Part shown: piece after piece, positions 25,609 through 34,704 of the stretch
Layout: every line of letters begins with the position of its first letter
Numbering within the stretch: position 1 is the first letter of the stretch
Source: Candidatus Cryptobacteroides intestinigallinarum
Lineage (GTDB): Bacteria; Bacteroidota; Bacteroidia; Bacteroidales; UBA932
Reading direction: 5' to 3'
DNA: 41,819 nucleotides
Assembly (NCBI GenBank): GCA_017694785.1
Contig: JADIMK010000025.1
Span: forward strand, 1 to 41,819
Made by a program: the position numbers and the translations under genes
The notes under the pieces: generated by a model
The model's input: the letters and a program-made list of their open reading frames with translations, nothing else
Told to the model about the DNA's origin: nothing
Databases searched by the model: none

Positions 25609-26358
25609 ATGGAACGGAACAGATTCAAGATAGAAATCTGCGCCGGATCCGTCCTTAGCTGCATTGCAGCCCAGGACGGAGGCGCAGACAGAGTAGAGCT
25701 TTGCGCAGGAATGCCGGAAGGAGGCACTACTCCCTCCTCTGGCATGATACGTCGCAGCAGAGAAGTGCTAAAGATAGGCCTGAATGTGATAATACGCCCC
25801 AGAGGCGGAGATTTCCTATACAGCGACAGCGAGATCAGGCAGATGGAGTACGATATCTATGCTGCGCAGGACGCTGGTGCGGACGGACTGGTCTTCGGTG
25901 CGCTCACAGAAAATGGAGACGTGGACGAAAAGGCCATGACTGTCCTGATGACAGCCGCAGGAGACCTGCCTGTAACTTTCCACAGGGCCTTCGACCACTG
26001 CCGTGATCCTTATGATGCTCTGGAAAAGATAATCTGCTTCGGATGCAGAAGGATTCTTTCGTCAGGCTGCATGCCGACTGCCGTCCAAGGCTCGGGATTG
26101 CTCTCAGATCTGGTGCAGAAAGCTGCCGGACGCATCTCCATCATGCCTGGCAGCGGAGTGAACTCACAGAACATCGCTGATCTTGCCAGGAAGACAGGAG
26201 CGAGGGAATTCCACTTCTCTGCCCGCAGGCCACATGACAGTATGATGCAATTCCGCCGCCCTGAGGTCGTCATGGGCGGCGAAACAGATTTCTATACTCT
26301 TATGGATTCTGACAGCAGAGAAATTTCCGCTGCCATTGCTGCACTAAAGGCTCTTTGA
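25609..26358 (+). CDS. cutC: CutC family protein
   Basis: A 249-residue TIM-barrel protein of the copper-homeostasis CutC family. The ATG at 25609 gives FKIEICAGSVLSCIAAQDGG, then RVELCAGMPEGGTTPS, VIIRPRGGDFLYS, TFHRAFDHC and GSGVNSQNI, all conserved in the family; the frame open ahead of it overlaps sppA. The name comes from E. coli copper-sensitivity work, but a biochemical role remains unsettled. Probably cotranscribed with sppA. Its last 15 bases overlap the end of the convergent transglutaminase-like gene. Confidence 0.95.
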   Translation: MERNRFKIEICAGSVLSCIAAQDGGADRVELCAGMPEGGTTPSSGMIRRSREVLKIGLNVIIRPRGGDFLYSDSEIRQMEYDIYAAQDAGADGLVFGALTENGDVDEKAMTVLMTAAGDLPVTFHRAFDHCRDPYDALEKIICFGCRRILSSGCMPTAVQGSGLLSDLVQKAAGRISIMPGSGVNSQNIADLARKTGAREFHFSARRPHDSMMQFRRPEVVMGGETDFYTLMDSDSREISAAIAALKAL

Positions 26359-28983
26359 TACTTTCACGAGTCTGTCCCCCAGTCCGATAGTATATCCCTG
26401 GGAGAAGAAGACTACCCGGTTGAAGGTATCAGCCACCACAACCAGAGGAAGCCTTCCTTCGCCCTTGAGATCCATGCCTTCCATCATCATCCTTCTCATC
26501 GAACCGTCGGAATCTATCCCGTAGCTGACGGTGACAGGCAGTTCATATTTTTCAGGGTCGAACCTTTCCCAGTCGGTCTCGGATGCGAAGACGACCAGTA
26601 TAGGACGTCCCCATGACTCCAGGTCAGAAGCTGCGGCCGAGATGTCTCTCATGGCATGGTCTACAGGCTCTCTTCCGTAGTCTGCAAGGACAACCGCAAA
26701 ATATCCGCGGCCTGTCTCGGAAAGCACAGATTTCCTCTCCATGGTGCATGGCACACCTTTGCCAGGACGTGGGACCTTGTCATACAGAGCTTCTGAATTG
26801 AAGGTCCCTATCACCCTGTACTGTGAAGGATCATCCCTTACGACAAGTTCGACATCTGTAACCTGACCCTCACTTATCTTGAAGAAAGACATGTCTGCAA
26901 GCACGTTTCCTCCTGACATCCTGGACCCAGAGGTAAGCATATACGTTCCCTCAGGAAGGACTGCTCCGCCGGCAAATACTGATTTCCAGGTAGCTGTTTC
27001 CGGATAGTTCAGCAGCTCAAATGTACCGTCCACATATCTGGATACTGTAAAATGCCTGTAATACTGTGGATTCTCAAGCATAGGGATTGTCCTGTAGGTG
27101 AGCTTCAGCGTGCCGGTCTTCGGGAGGATCTTCTGAGCTGACTCGAAGTCAACATCAAATGTCTTTCCCTGATGACTGTAGCGGACTGTTCCTGTCACCT
27201 CATCCTTCCATGCAGGTACTCCTGCAGTACGGCACATCGCCACAAAGAATATTTCCCTGGAGTCTGTATCAGCGATACGTGTTTCCCAGACCCTGGACGG
27301 CTGCACCTGGACATACTTCATGGATATGTCATCCATAAGAGTCAGGCTGTCCTTGCACCAGGAGACCAGATAAGCCGGATCTGAGCATATCTTCTCCGTC
27401 ATCTCTGCCGAGACTTCAGTCTTCAGAGTGCCGCGGTAAGGAGTAAGAAGCTCTGTCGATATCCTTGGACAATATATGTTCTTATCCTTTTGTCCGGCTG
27501 GAGTATTATAAAGATGGTCTTCAAGCACTGATGAAGGTGTATCCCTGAGATCCTTTTCAGACAGGGAACCCAGCAGTGCCAGAGCATCATCAAGCCTGCC
27601 TTCTGATGCTGCATTGCTCAGGAAAGCCGATATCTCGGCATAATTGCCACGCGAAGAGACAAGGAAGCCGGCTGCCGCTGACGGATAATCTTTGTCTGCT
27701 GCATATTCTTCAGCGGAGACCTTGGTAAAGAATGTCGCCACATAGGCATTCCTGATGGAATCCTCCGCCGCAAGTCTAAGGTCATTTGCAGCCCTCTGCT
27801 CAGGTGTAACCTCAGGAAGCACAGCATTCTCTGCCGGAGGCACAGACTCAAGGGCAATGTGTGACGGCAGATTATCAGCATCGTATGAAAGGGTGACCTC
27901 TATGCTGCGGTCCTTGCCGAATGACACTTTCCTGAAACCGAACCGCTCACCATCTGTAGCATAGACAATCATATCACCGAGACCTGCCGTCAGATATGAA
28001 CGTCCGGACTCATCCGTTGTCTTGACTGCAACCGGATAGAATTCGGCATAATTGTACAGACGGTATTCTACCCTTGCACCAGGGACCGGTACTCCGTCCG
28101 CATCCTGGACAGTGACATCCAGTCTTGCAGACTCAGGAGCATAGTTTTCTATGACATTGATCTCAGTATAGTCAGGCGATACGGCTACAACCTCCTCCGG
28201 GCCGTCATAACGTCCGAAGACCTTGGTATGCATGAGCATTCCGCGGCTCGCAGGGGCATTGAACCACCCCAGGTCAAGCACAGGCTCAGGTTCGCAGGCT
28301 CCGAGGAAATACCATTTTCCGTCTGCCCAGGCCTCTACCCATGCATGGTTGTCATCAGTATGTGCCCAACGTGGTGTATACACCTGCCTTGCAGGTATGG
28401 CGACAGACCTGAGAGCTGCCACAAGCAGCGTCGACTCCTCTCCACAGCGGCCATAGGCAGTCTTGACTGTAGCAAGCGGAGAGCTTGTCCTCGAATCCGA
28501 AGGCTGGTAGACAGCTTTCTCATGGCACCAGTGGTTGACTTCAAGAATGGCGTCTTTCATGGACAGGTCCTTAACCCTCGGTGCAAGCTCACTGAAGAAG
28601 ACTGCCCTTGCAGTATCAAGATTCTCATTGTTGACCCTCACAGGAAGGACAAAATGCCTGAGTTCACGCTCAGGGATTGTCCTGCCCCAAGGCATCTGTT
28701 CCACAGCCTCCTGTGTGAGGCGGTAATTCTCAAGGTAATAATCAACAGTCTGATTGAGCACATCACCCAGAGGCATATACGCATACAGAAATTCCATAGC
28801 TTCCTTCTCAGCACGCGTCAGAGGCATCTCTGAGATGGATATGCCTGCAGCTTCAAGCAGCTCTGCCCTTGCGTCAAGATCATGCTCAACTTCGGCAAGG
28901 TATGACTTGTCTGAGATAAAGCCCCCCGAACAGGACACGGCCAGAAGCAGTCCTGCCATAAAAAACATCCTTGAAATCTTCAT
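26344..28983 (-). CDS. Large transglutaminase-like lipoprotein
   Basis: An 879-residue lipoprotein (signal ending LLLAVSC, Cys18). After a helical stretch of about 120 residues comes a transglutaminase-like core: Cys180 in AYGRCGEES and His213 in TDDNHAWVEAW. The third catalytic position, usually Asp, falls in KWYFLGACEPEP, where the expected spot appears to be Gly; the next acidic residue is Glu231. An Ig-like segment (about 285-370, LDVTVQDADGVPVPGARVEY) and a long C-terminal part follow; the last 130 residues look thioredoxin-like without CXXC. Probably an envelope-bound peptidase or amidase-like enzyme. It ends the proS-DUF3078-tilS run, 73 bases after tilS. Confidence 0.82.
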   Translation of the reverse strand: MKISRMFFMAGLLLAVSCSGGFISDKSYLAEVEHDLDARAELLEAAGISISEMPLTRAEKEAMEFLYAYMPLGDVLNQTVDYYLENYRLTQEAVEQMPWGRTIPERELRHFVLPVRVNNENLDTARAVFFSELAPRVKDLSMKDAILEVNHWCHEKAVYQPSDSRTSSPLATVKTAYGRCGEESTLLVAALRSVAIPARQVYTPRWAHTDDNHAWVEAWADGKWYFLGACEPEPVLDLGWFNAPASRGMLMHTKVFGRYDGPEEVVAVSPDYTEINVIENYAPESARLDVTVQDADGVPVPGARVEYRLYNYAEFYPVAVKTTDESGRSYLTAGLGDMIVYATDGERFGFRKVSFGKDRSIEVTLSYDADNLPSHIALESVPPAENAVLPEVTPEQRAANDLRLAAEDSIRNAYVATFFTKVSAEEYAADKDYPSAAAGFLVSSRGNYAEISAFLSNAASEGRLDDALALLGSLSEKDLRDTPSSVLEDHLYNTPAGQKDKNIYCPRISTELLTPYRGTLKTEVSAEMTEKICSDPAYLVSWCKDSLTLMDDISMKYVQVQPSRVWETRIADTDSREIFFVAMCRTAGVPAWKDEVTGTVRYSHQGKTFDVDFESAQKILPKTGTLKLTYRTIPMLENPQYYRHFTVSRYVDGTFELLNYPETATWKSVFAGGAVLPEGTYMLTSGSRMSGGNVLADMSFFKISEGQVTDVELVVRDDPSQYRVIGTFNSEALYDKVPRPGKGVPCTMERKSVLSETGRGYFAVVLADYGREPVDHAMRDISAAASDLESWGRPILVVFASETDWERFDPEKYELPVTVSYGIDSDGSMRRMMMEGMDLKGEGRLPLVVVADTFNRVVFFSQGYTIGLGDRLVKVSKSL

Positions 28984-29014
28984 TATGATATAAAAGTTAT
29001 TAGTGTGTCTTTCC

Positions 29015-29028
29015 TATATCCGGATATA
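29015..29028. promoter_or_regulatory. Perfect 14-bp palindrome upstream of the transglutaminase-like gene
   Basis: TATATCCGGATATA is a perfect dyad, 32 bases ahead of the start codon at 28983. It could be a regulator's binding site or a short hairpin. Chance cannot be excluded in an AT-rich gap. No good promoter box is seen beside it (the best is TAACTTTT). Confidence 0.3.
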
Positions 29029-29056
29029 CGTCCATGGTCGCTCATTCCATGGTTTC

Positions 29057-30550
29057 TCATTTTCCGTAATCTGAATGCTCCTTTGCGACAACCATGACAT
29101 TACGGGTATTTTCTGTCACTTTCATCGAATCATCTATCCTTACTCCGGCAACTGCCGCCACATGATGCTCGGGCATATCGCCATGGAACTCATCTGCAGC
29201 CGGTGGCTTCACAAGTACCACAGCCTTGTCTTTCTCTACCTTGCCGTACTTCAGGTCAGTAAAGAAATCGCTGAGCTTCTTGCGTCCCTTCATACCGAGC
29301 GGCTTGAACCAGTCTCCAGGCAGCCACCGTCTGAGTATAAGAGGAAAGCCAGCCTTGTCTGCATCAAGTATCATAATCCCCTCAGGCTGCCTAAGGGTAT
29401 CCAGATCATCCCTGCGGCAGATACGGACAGAAAATGATGTACCGTTGAAGAAATAGTCTCCGGGACCTCTTACAATCACAAGAGGCTCTGCAGCAGAAAG
29501 AGAGTCCGCTACAATATGACGGCCCGGGAAAACCGCTGCTGCATCTGTCAGACTGACGTCTCTTTTCCTGACTTCAAGCCTGCCCGTGGATGTAAAGAGC
29601 TCATATCCTCCGGATACAAAGGTCTTGCCTCCTATGGTATCTGAGTCTGTAAGGATATGGTAGAGAGATTCAAGAGAGGAAGAGCCGAAGCCATATGGTT
29701 CAAGCGCGCGATACAGCATATATTTCCAGTGTCTGACAGACATCAGGGCCTTCAGATCTATCCTGCATCCGTCAACGGCCGAGGTTTCATGGGACAGAAT
29801 ACTGTCCTTATGCTCCTGCCAATAGTCATCGGCCACATCACATACCTGGGAAAAATATCCCATTTCACGACCCAGCGTCTTAACGAAAGAAGGATTGATG
29901 GCACCGAATACAGGGAAGACGAGATGCCGTATCTTGTTGCGTCTGTATTCAGTCTCGGCATTTGTCCTGTCATCGTGATATGCTATCCTATGGGAAAAGA
30001 CAAAGCCCTCTATCTGATGCCGGGTAAAATGCAGCAGCGGGCGTATAAGAGGCACCTGAACGCCTTGACATGGCACTGTGCCGACCTCATCCATTCCTGC
30101 AATGCCGCGTATGCCTGTTCCTCTGAGGAGATTGAGGATAAGGGTCTCGGCATTGTCATTTGCGTTATGTGCCACTGCAACACAGCAGAAGCCATTGTCC
30201 ACGGCAATCTCGGCGAACCATCTGTAACGCAGCTCGCGGGCCGCCATCTCTATGCTTATTCCTTTCTCTTCAGAGTATGCCTTGGTATCGAAATCCTTAT
30301 GGAAAAGCCTTGCACCACGGCTTTCTGCCCAACCGCGCACAAGTTCCTCATCTGAATCGCTTTCTTCCCCGCGGAGATGGAAATTGCAATGTGCCACAGC
30401 AAAGCCTTGAAATACAAGGGACTTGCTGAACAGCTCAGCCATACACATGGAGTCAATGCCGCCGCTTACGGCAAGCAGCACAGGCTTTCCGGCCGAATCC
30501 GGGACTCTCTCAAGGAGTCCTGACAGAATCGAATCAAACCTGGCCTGCAT
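29057..30550 (-). CDS. tilS: tRNA(Ile)-lysidine synthase
   Basis: TilS modifies C34 of the tRNA-Ile that reads AUA, using lysine and ATP. The 497-residue protein has the PP-loop SGGIDS (29-34), then VAHNANDNAETLILNLLRGTGIRGIAG, a middle domain and a C-terminal TilS_C domain with LRRWLPGDWFKPLGMKGRKKLSDFF. It is at the long end of the family, as is common in Bacteroidota. It starts five bases after the DUF3078 gene, so cotranscription is near certain. The last 30 residues after the TilS_C fold are polar. Confidence 0.95.
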   Translation of the reverse strand: MQARFDSILSGLLERVPDSAGKPVLLAVSGGIDSMCMAELFSKSLVFQGFAVAHCNFHLRGEESDSDEELVRGWAESRGARLFHKDFDTKAYSEEKGISIEMAARELRYRWFAEIAVDNGFCCVAVAHNANDNAETLILNLLRGTGIRGIAGMDEVGTVPCQGVQVPLIRPLLHFTRHQIEGFVFSHRIAYHDDRTNAETEYRRNKIRHLVFPVFGAINPSFVKTLGREMGYFSQVCDVADDYWQEHKDSILSHETSAVDGCRIDLKALMSVRHWKYMLYRALEPYGFGSSSLESLYHILTDSDTIGGKTFVSGGYELFTSTGRLEVRKRDVSLTDAAAVFPGRHIVADSLSAAEPLVIVRGPGDYFFNGTSFSVRICRRDDLDTLRQPEGIMILDADKAGFPLILRRWLPGDWFKPLGMKGRKKLSDFFTDLKYGKVEKDKAVVLVKPPAADEFHGDMPEHHVAAVAGVRIDDSMKVTENTRNVMVVAKEHSDYGK

Positions 30551-30555
30551 GACAA

Positions 30556-31644
30556 TCAGTTTCCTGTGGCAAAAGTATATACGAAGCCGAATGAAAGAGA
30601 CTCCTTGAACTGTACCCTCTGATGTCCAGGCCTTCCTTCCTTGATATCATCAGGAGTCTGGATTATGACATTATCGTCATATATCAGGTTTGTCATTATG
30701 GTGAAGGAGAAGAACCTCGCTATCTTCCAGTCTATTCTGTTATCCCAGTTGACCCTGAGGTTCTGTGGTTTGTCGAGATAGTCAGAGAAGAGCACGACCT
30801 GAGAAGAGAAAGCGAAATTGTCATTGACATTCACCTTGAAATCGACCTTCAGCTGGGCACCGAACTCAAATTTCGCAGCCTTGTAGACATTGCCGTCAAT
30901 ATTTCCGTTCTCATCTTTTTTCAAAGGCTGGCTGTACGATTTCCTCAGAAGAGGATCGTCCACTATCACAAATCCTCCCGTTATCGGGGCAAAATTGACA
31001 GTAAGCCATTTCAGAGGCTTGTAGTCAAGACCCAGAGCCAGGTTCGTATATGCAGGGGACAGCAGTCCTGACTTCAGCACCCTGGCGGCCCTCCAGTCGG
31101 CTGCATTATATTCCTCGTTTTCACCCAAAGCACTCCCGTCTGCCCTTGCAGACGGTGTCGGATAATCATACGTATTCGAAAACTGAGACCGGAAATTGTA
31201 CTCAGCTGAATAGTGCAGGTTCTTCGTTGCCTGGTATCCCCATTTGCTCTCAAGATATATCCTGTCGTCGGTCTTCTGTAGTATAGGCTTGTCGGCAGAG
31301 TACAGGAAGCCGTAGTCAAGCTGAAGACGGTTGTTCCAGAACATGCTGCCTTTGCTGTAATTGGCATTGGCATCAATGAAAGTCTTGAGGGACACTGTAT
31401 TGTAGCCACCGGCAGCCCAGTTCGTCAGGGATGTCTGTCCCAAGTCAAGCTTTGTCTGAAGGGAAGTCTTCCAGAACTTGGCCGCAGGCTCCGGAGGTGT
31501 CTCCACGTCAGGGGCGGCAACAATGGCAGCCGCAGCTTCTGCGGCTGCAAGCTGGACATTATCCAGGCTGTCCTGGGCATTCGACACCATCGGATATGCC
31601 GACAGGAACACTGCGATTAAGGCGGATAATCTTCTCATATACAT
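30556..31644 (-). CDS. DUF3078 outer-membrane-type protein
   Basis: A 362-residue protein with a signal peptide (ending near SNAQDS), an Ala-rich linker (about 30-50, LAAAEAAAAIVAA), and then alternating aromatic and hydrophobic strands typical of a beta-barrel (FWKTSLQTKLDLGQTSLTNWAAGG is the characteristic DUF3078 opening). It ends FGFVYTFATGN. Function unknown; members are found widely in Bacteroidota. It lies between proS (41 bases upstream) and tilS (5 bases downstream). The start is at 31644, with a second ATG two codons in. Confidence 0.85.
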   Translation of the reverse strand: MYMRRLSALIAVFLSAYPMVSNAQDSLDNVQLAAAEAAAAIVAAPDVETPPEPAAKFWKTSLQTKLDLGQTSLTNWAAGGYNTVSLKTFIDANANYSKGSMFWNNRLQLDYGFLYSADKPILQKTDDRIYLESKWGYQATKNLHYSAEYNFRSQFSNTYDYPTPSARADGSALGENEEYNAADWRAARVLKSGLLSPAYTNLALGLDYKPLKWLTVNFAPITGGFVIVDDPLLRKSYSQPLKKDENGNIDGNVYKAAKFEFGAQLKVDFKVNVNDNFAFSSQVVLFSDYLDKPQNLRVNWDNRIDWKIARFFSFTIMTNLIYDDNVIIQTPDDIKEGRPGHQRVQFKESLSFGFVYTFATGN

Positions 31645-31685
31645 TGACTCGGGTTAACAGATAAATATCAGCTGACGACAGGTCG

Positions 31686-33164
31686 TCAATATGCACGAGC
31701 AAAGAGGACTCTTCTGTGTGAAGGACGTCCTGAGTAAATGCACTTTCCTTCTTCTTCGCACACGGCGCTGTCGATAGGGATGCAGCGTATGGTAGCCTTT
31801 GTCTCCTCCTTTATCTTCTCCTCGGTCTCGGTGGTACCGTCCCAGTGGCAGAGCAGGAAGCCGCCTTTCTCGATCTTGTCCTTGAAGTCATCCCAGGTAT
31901 CGACCTTGATTATGCTGCTGTCCCTGAATTTGAGGGCCTTGTCATATATGTTTGCCTGTATCTCATCCAGCAGGTCCTCAATCCTCTTTCCGAGGCCTTC
32001 CTGAGGGACAGACATCTTTTCCATGGTATCCCTTCTGGCAAGCTCGACTTCCCCGTTCTGAAGGTCACGCGGTCCGATCGCGATACGGACAGGGACACCC
32101 TTGAGCTCCCATTCCGCGAACTTGAACCCAGGCCTGAGGGTATCACGGTCATCGATCTTGACTGTATGGCCATGGGCCTCAAGCTCCTTCTTCAGCTCAT
32201 CCATCTTGTCCAGGATTGCGCTTCGCTCAGCATCGCTCTTGTAGATAGGTACCATCACGACCTGGATAGGAGCCAGCTTCGGAGGCAGCACAAGACCGTT
32301 GTCATCTCCATGGGCCATGACAAGAGCTCCCATGAGCCTCGTGGATACGCCCCATGATGTTGCCCAGACATATTCCTGCTTGCCTTCCTTGTTGGTATAC
32401 TGCACATCGAATGCCTTGGCGAAATTCTGTCCGAGGAAGTGTGATGTACCGGCCTGGAGAGCCTTTCCGTCCTGCATAAGCGCCTCGATGCAAAGAGTGT
32501 CAAGGGCTCCTGCAAATCTCTCGTTAGGACTCTTGTGCCCGACTACTACAGGAAGGGCTAGAGTGTTCCTTGCGAAATCAGCATATACATTGATCATCTT
32601 CATTGCCTCTGCCTCTGCCTCTTCCCTTGTGGCATGTGCAGTATGGCCTTCCTGCCAGAGGAACTCTGCAGTACGCAGGAAAAGCCTCGTACGCATCTCC
32701 CATCTGACGACATTAGCCCACTGGTTGCACAATATAGGGAGATCCCTCCATGAAGTGATCCAGTTCTTGTAGGTATTCCAGATTATAGTCTCTGAAGTAG
32801 GCCTCACGACCAGCTCTTCCTCAAGCTTTGCAGAAGGGTCAACTACAACTCCGGGACCGTCTGGGTTTGTCATGAGCCTGTGGTGCGTGACCACTGCACA
32901 TTCCTTTGCAAATCCTTCAACATGTTCAGCTTCACGGCTGAGGAAAGACTTCGGTATGAAAAGAGGGAAATAGGCATTGACATGCCCAGTCTCCTTGAAC
33001 TTCTTGTCAAGCACTTCGTGCATCTTCTCCCAGATGGCATATCCGTAAGGTTTGATAACCATACATCCTCGCACTGCGGAACGTTCTGCCAGATCGGCCT
33101 TCACTACCAGGTCATCGTACCACTGGGAATAATTGTCAGCTCTCTTAGTTACCTCTTTAGCCAT
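31686..33164 (-). CDS. proS: Prolyl-tRNA synthetase, archaeal/eukaryotic type
   Basis: Class II synthetase charging tRNA-Pro. The start is set at 33164 ([18 protein letters not shown]), giving 492 residues. It has no editing insert; motifs are [26 protein letters not shown] and the C-terminal zinc-like domain with Cys residues (RCIPI, CEEEGKC), ending in Tyr (LFARAY), the hallmark of the archaeal-type ProRS. This form is normal in Bacteroidota. It heads the proS-DUF3078-tilS-transglutaminase run. Confidence 0.97.
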   Translation of the reverse strand: MAKEVTKRADNYSQWYDDLVVKADLAERSAVRGCMVIKPYGYAIWEKMHEVLDKKFKETGHVNAYFPLFIPKSFLSREAEHVEGFAKECAVVTHHRLMTNPDGPGVVVDPSAKLEEELVVRPTSETIIWNTYKNWITSWRDLPILCNQWANVVRWEMRTRLFLRTAEFLWQEGHTAHATREEAEAEAMKMINVYADFARNTLALPVVVGHKSPNERFAGALDTLCIEALMQDGKALQAGTSHFLGQNFAKAFDVQYTNKEGKQEYVWATSWGVSTRLMGALVMAHGDDNGLVLPPKLAPIQVVMVPIYKSDAERSAILDKMDELKKELEAHGHTVKIDDRDTLRPGFKFAEWELKGVPVRIAIGPRDLQNGEVELARRDTMEKMSVPQEGLGKRIEDLLDEIQANIYDKALKFRDSSIIKVDTWDDFKDKIEKGGFLLCHWDGTTETEEKIKEETKATIRCIPIDSAVCEEEGKCIYSGRPSHRRVLFARAY

Positions 33165-33243
33165 TGTATTGTTGCTTTTATATGTTTTTATATTTAACAT
33201 TGTATATGCTTTTGCATCTAAGGTACAGTTGTTGCAAAAACAT

Positions 33244-33268
33244 CCGGCGGCAACGCATGCCTTACCGG
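33244..33268 (-). other. Hairpin in the proS upstream region
   Basis: CCGG (33244-33247) pairs with CCGG (33265-33268) and GGCA (33249-33252) with TGCC (33258-33261), around a 5-base loop. On the minus strand the stem is followed by ATGTTTTTG. It lies about 80 bases ahead of proS and could pause or terminate leader transcription. A poor promoter match (TTA, 19 bases, TACCTTCG at 33272-33301) sits just upstream of it. Confidence 0.35.
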
Positions 33269-33299
33269 GTGCGAAGGTACGAAATAATTACAAATAATT

Positions 33300-33307
33300 A
33301 AGGAGAT
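33300..33307 (+). promoter_or_regulatory. Shine-Dalgarno-like site of the low-complexity lipoprotein
   Basis: AAGGAGA lies 7 bases before the ATG at 33314. Most starts in this window lack such a site, so this one may mark strong translation and fixes the start codon. Confidence 0.6.
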
Positions 33308-33313
33308 ACAGAT

Positions 33314-34648
33314 ATGAAAAAGAGACTTGTGATCTTGTTTTCAGCAGCAATGGCCCTCACATCCTGCGGGACTGCTGCACAATATGCCTCCTCAGGACAG
33401 AAATATCCGGACGGAATATACTACAGCCGGAACAAAAATACTCCGGCCGTACAGACAGTAAATGAAGACATAAGCCAGCTGGTCACTGAAACGCAGCAGA
33501 CACAGCTTCTGCTTTTCGGAGACCAGAAGGATACAGTCATAATACCGCAGGACAAGTCTGCCGTAATAAAGTTCAACGGCACTGACGGCACTACAGTCGC
33601 AATCACAGACGACCCGTTCACGGAATACTATTACAATTCGACCCCATGGGAATACTACAGGCCGGTTGTATACACAAGCTGGGCATGGGACCCGTGGTAC
33701 TACGGACGGTACTGGGGTTATTATGACCCATGGTACTGGAGCAGCTGGTACTATGACCCGTGGTACTGGGGCTATTCATCCATATGGTGGGACCCTTGGT
33801 TCTACAATCCGTACTTCTGGGGCGCCCCGCACCTTCCATACCATCCTCATATACACCACCACTACCATGACCATGTCCACGGTACAGTCGTAGGAGGACC
33901 GGACAGATATTACGGACACAGGACTTCATCAGGATCTGGTGTCAGAAGGACCTATGCATCCAGGAACAGTTCCGGATCATCATCCGTATCAGGGACATCA
34001 TCTGTCAGAAGAGGCTCTTCGGCATCAGCGACAAGCGGCGTGAGATCCAGTATCGGAAGAGGCAGCGTTGCAACAAGGAATACTGCTTCATCAGGAATCA
34101 CAGCCGTAAGGAGGAGCAGCGGGACAAGAACCTCAGGCACAGGCATATCTGTCGGCAGCAGTGTTTCCACGGCGACAGGATCACAGAGCAGAGTTTCGGC
34201 GTCATACCGCAGGGGCAGCCAGTATTCTTCATCCACTGGAACAGGGCTCAATCAGTCTGCTTCATACAGAGGATCTACAGCCATCAGAAACGGTGTGATG
34301 ACAGTACCTGACAACCTGAAATCAGCTTCCAACAACTACAGGAGACCTGCATCATCGTCCGTCAGGACAGGCAGCTACTACAGCCGGAACGGGGCATCCA
34401 CGGGGACATCTTCTTACTACAGGAGCAGCGGAAGCTCATCCGGATACAGGAATTCGACCGGATACAACGGTACATCATCATACAGCAGAAGTTCTTCTTC
34501 CTACAACAGGAGTTCTTCATCGTTCAGCAGAAGCTCATCCTCTTCGTTCAGCAGGAGCTCGTCCTCGTCGTTCAGCAGAGGTTCTTCAGGGGTAAGCAGA
34601 GGATCGTCAGGAGGGAGCTCAAGGAGCGGAGGAAGCTACAGGAGATAG
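33314..34648 (+). CDS. Low-complexity lipoprotein with Trp/Tyr-, His- and Ser-rich regions
   Basis: A 444-residue protein of unknown function. A lipoprotein signal (LTSC, Cys18) is followed by an ordinary region to about residue 100, then an aromatic segment (about 104-170) with four DPWY/DPWF repeats (near 126, 138, 148, 160), a His-rich patch (177-189) and a Ser/Arg/Gly/Tyr tail of about 245 residues with SSSSFSRSS and YNRSSSS repeats. It has a clear AGGAGA site seven bases before the ATG, unusual for this phylum. The composition suggests a disordered, surface-exposed or metal-binding protein. The fadL-like gene begins 56 bases downstream. It is not an artefact of frame: signal peptide and codon choice continue normally. 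Confidence 0.85.
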   Translation: MKKRLVILFSAAMALTSCGTAAQYASSGQKYPDGIYYSRNKNTPAVQTVNEDISQLVTETQQTQLLLFGDQKDTVIIPQDKSAVIKFNGTDGTTVAITDDPFTEYYYNSTPWEYYRPVVYTSWAWDPWYYGRYWGYYDPWYWSSWYYDPWYWGYSSIWWDPWFYNPYFWGAPHLPYHPHIHHHYHDHVHGTVVGGPDRYYGHRTSSGSGVRRTYASRNSSGSSSVSGTSSVRRGSSASATSGVRSSIGRGSVATRNTASSGITAVRRSSGTRTSGTGISVGSSVSTATGSQSRVSASYRRGSQYSSSTGTGLNQSASYRGSTAIRNGVMTVPDNLKSASNNYRRPASSSVRTGSYYSRNGASTGTSSYYRSSGSSSGYRNSTGYNGTSSYSRSSSSYNRSSSSFSRSSSSSFSRSSSSSFSRGSSGVSRGSSGGSSRSGGSYRR

Positions 34649-34704
34649 CTGAAGCTGCATGACAAGATGACCGGAATAATTTAAAGAATATAAACAACAT
34701 CAAC

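Noticed and set aside
33165..33313. T-box leader for proS
   Set aside because: No T-box consensus and T-boxes are not expected in this phylum.
34440..34640. Serine-codon repeats considered as a CRISPR or intergenic repeat array
   Set aside because: The repeats are short, irregular and in frame within the lipoprotein gene; they encode its Ser/Arg tail.
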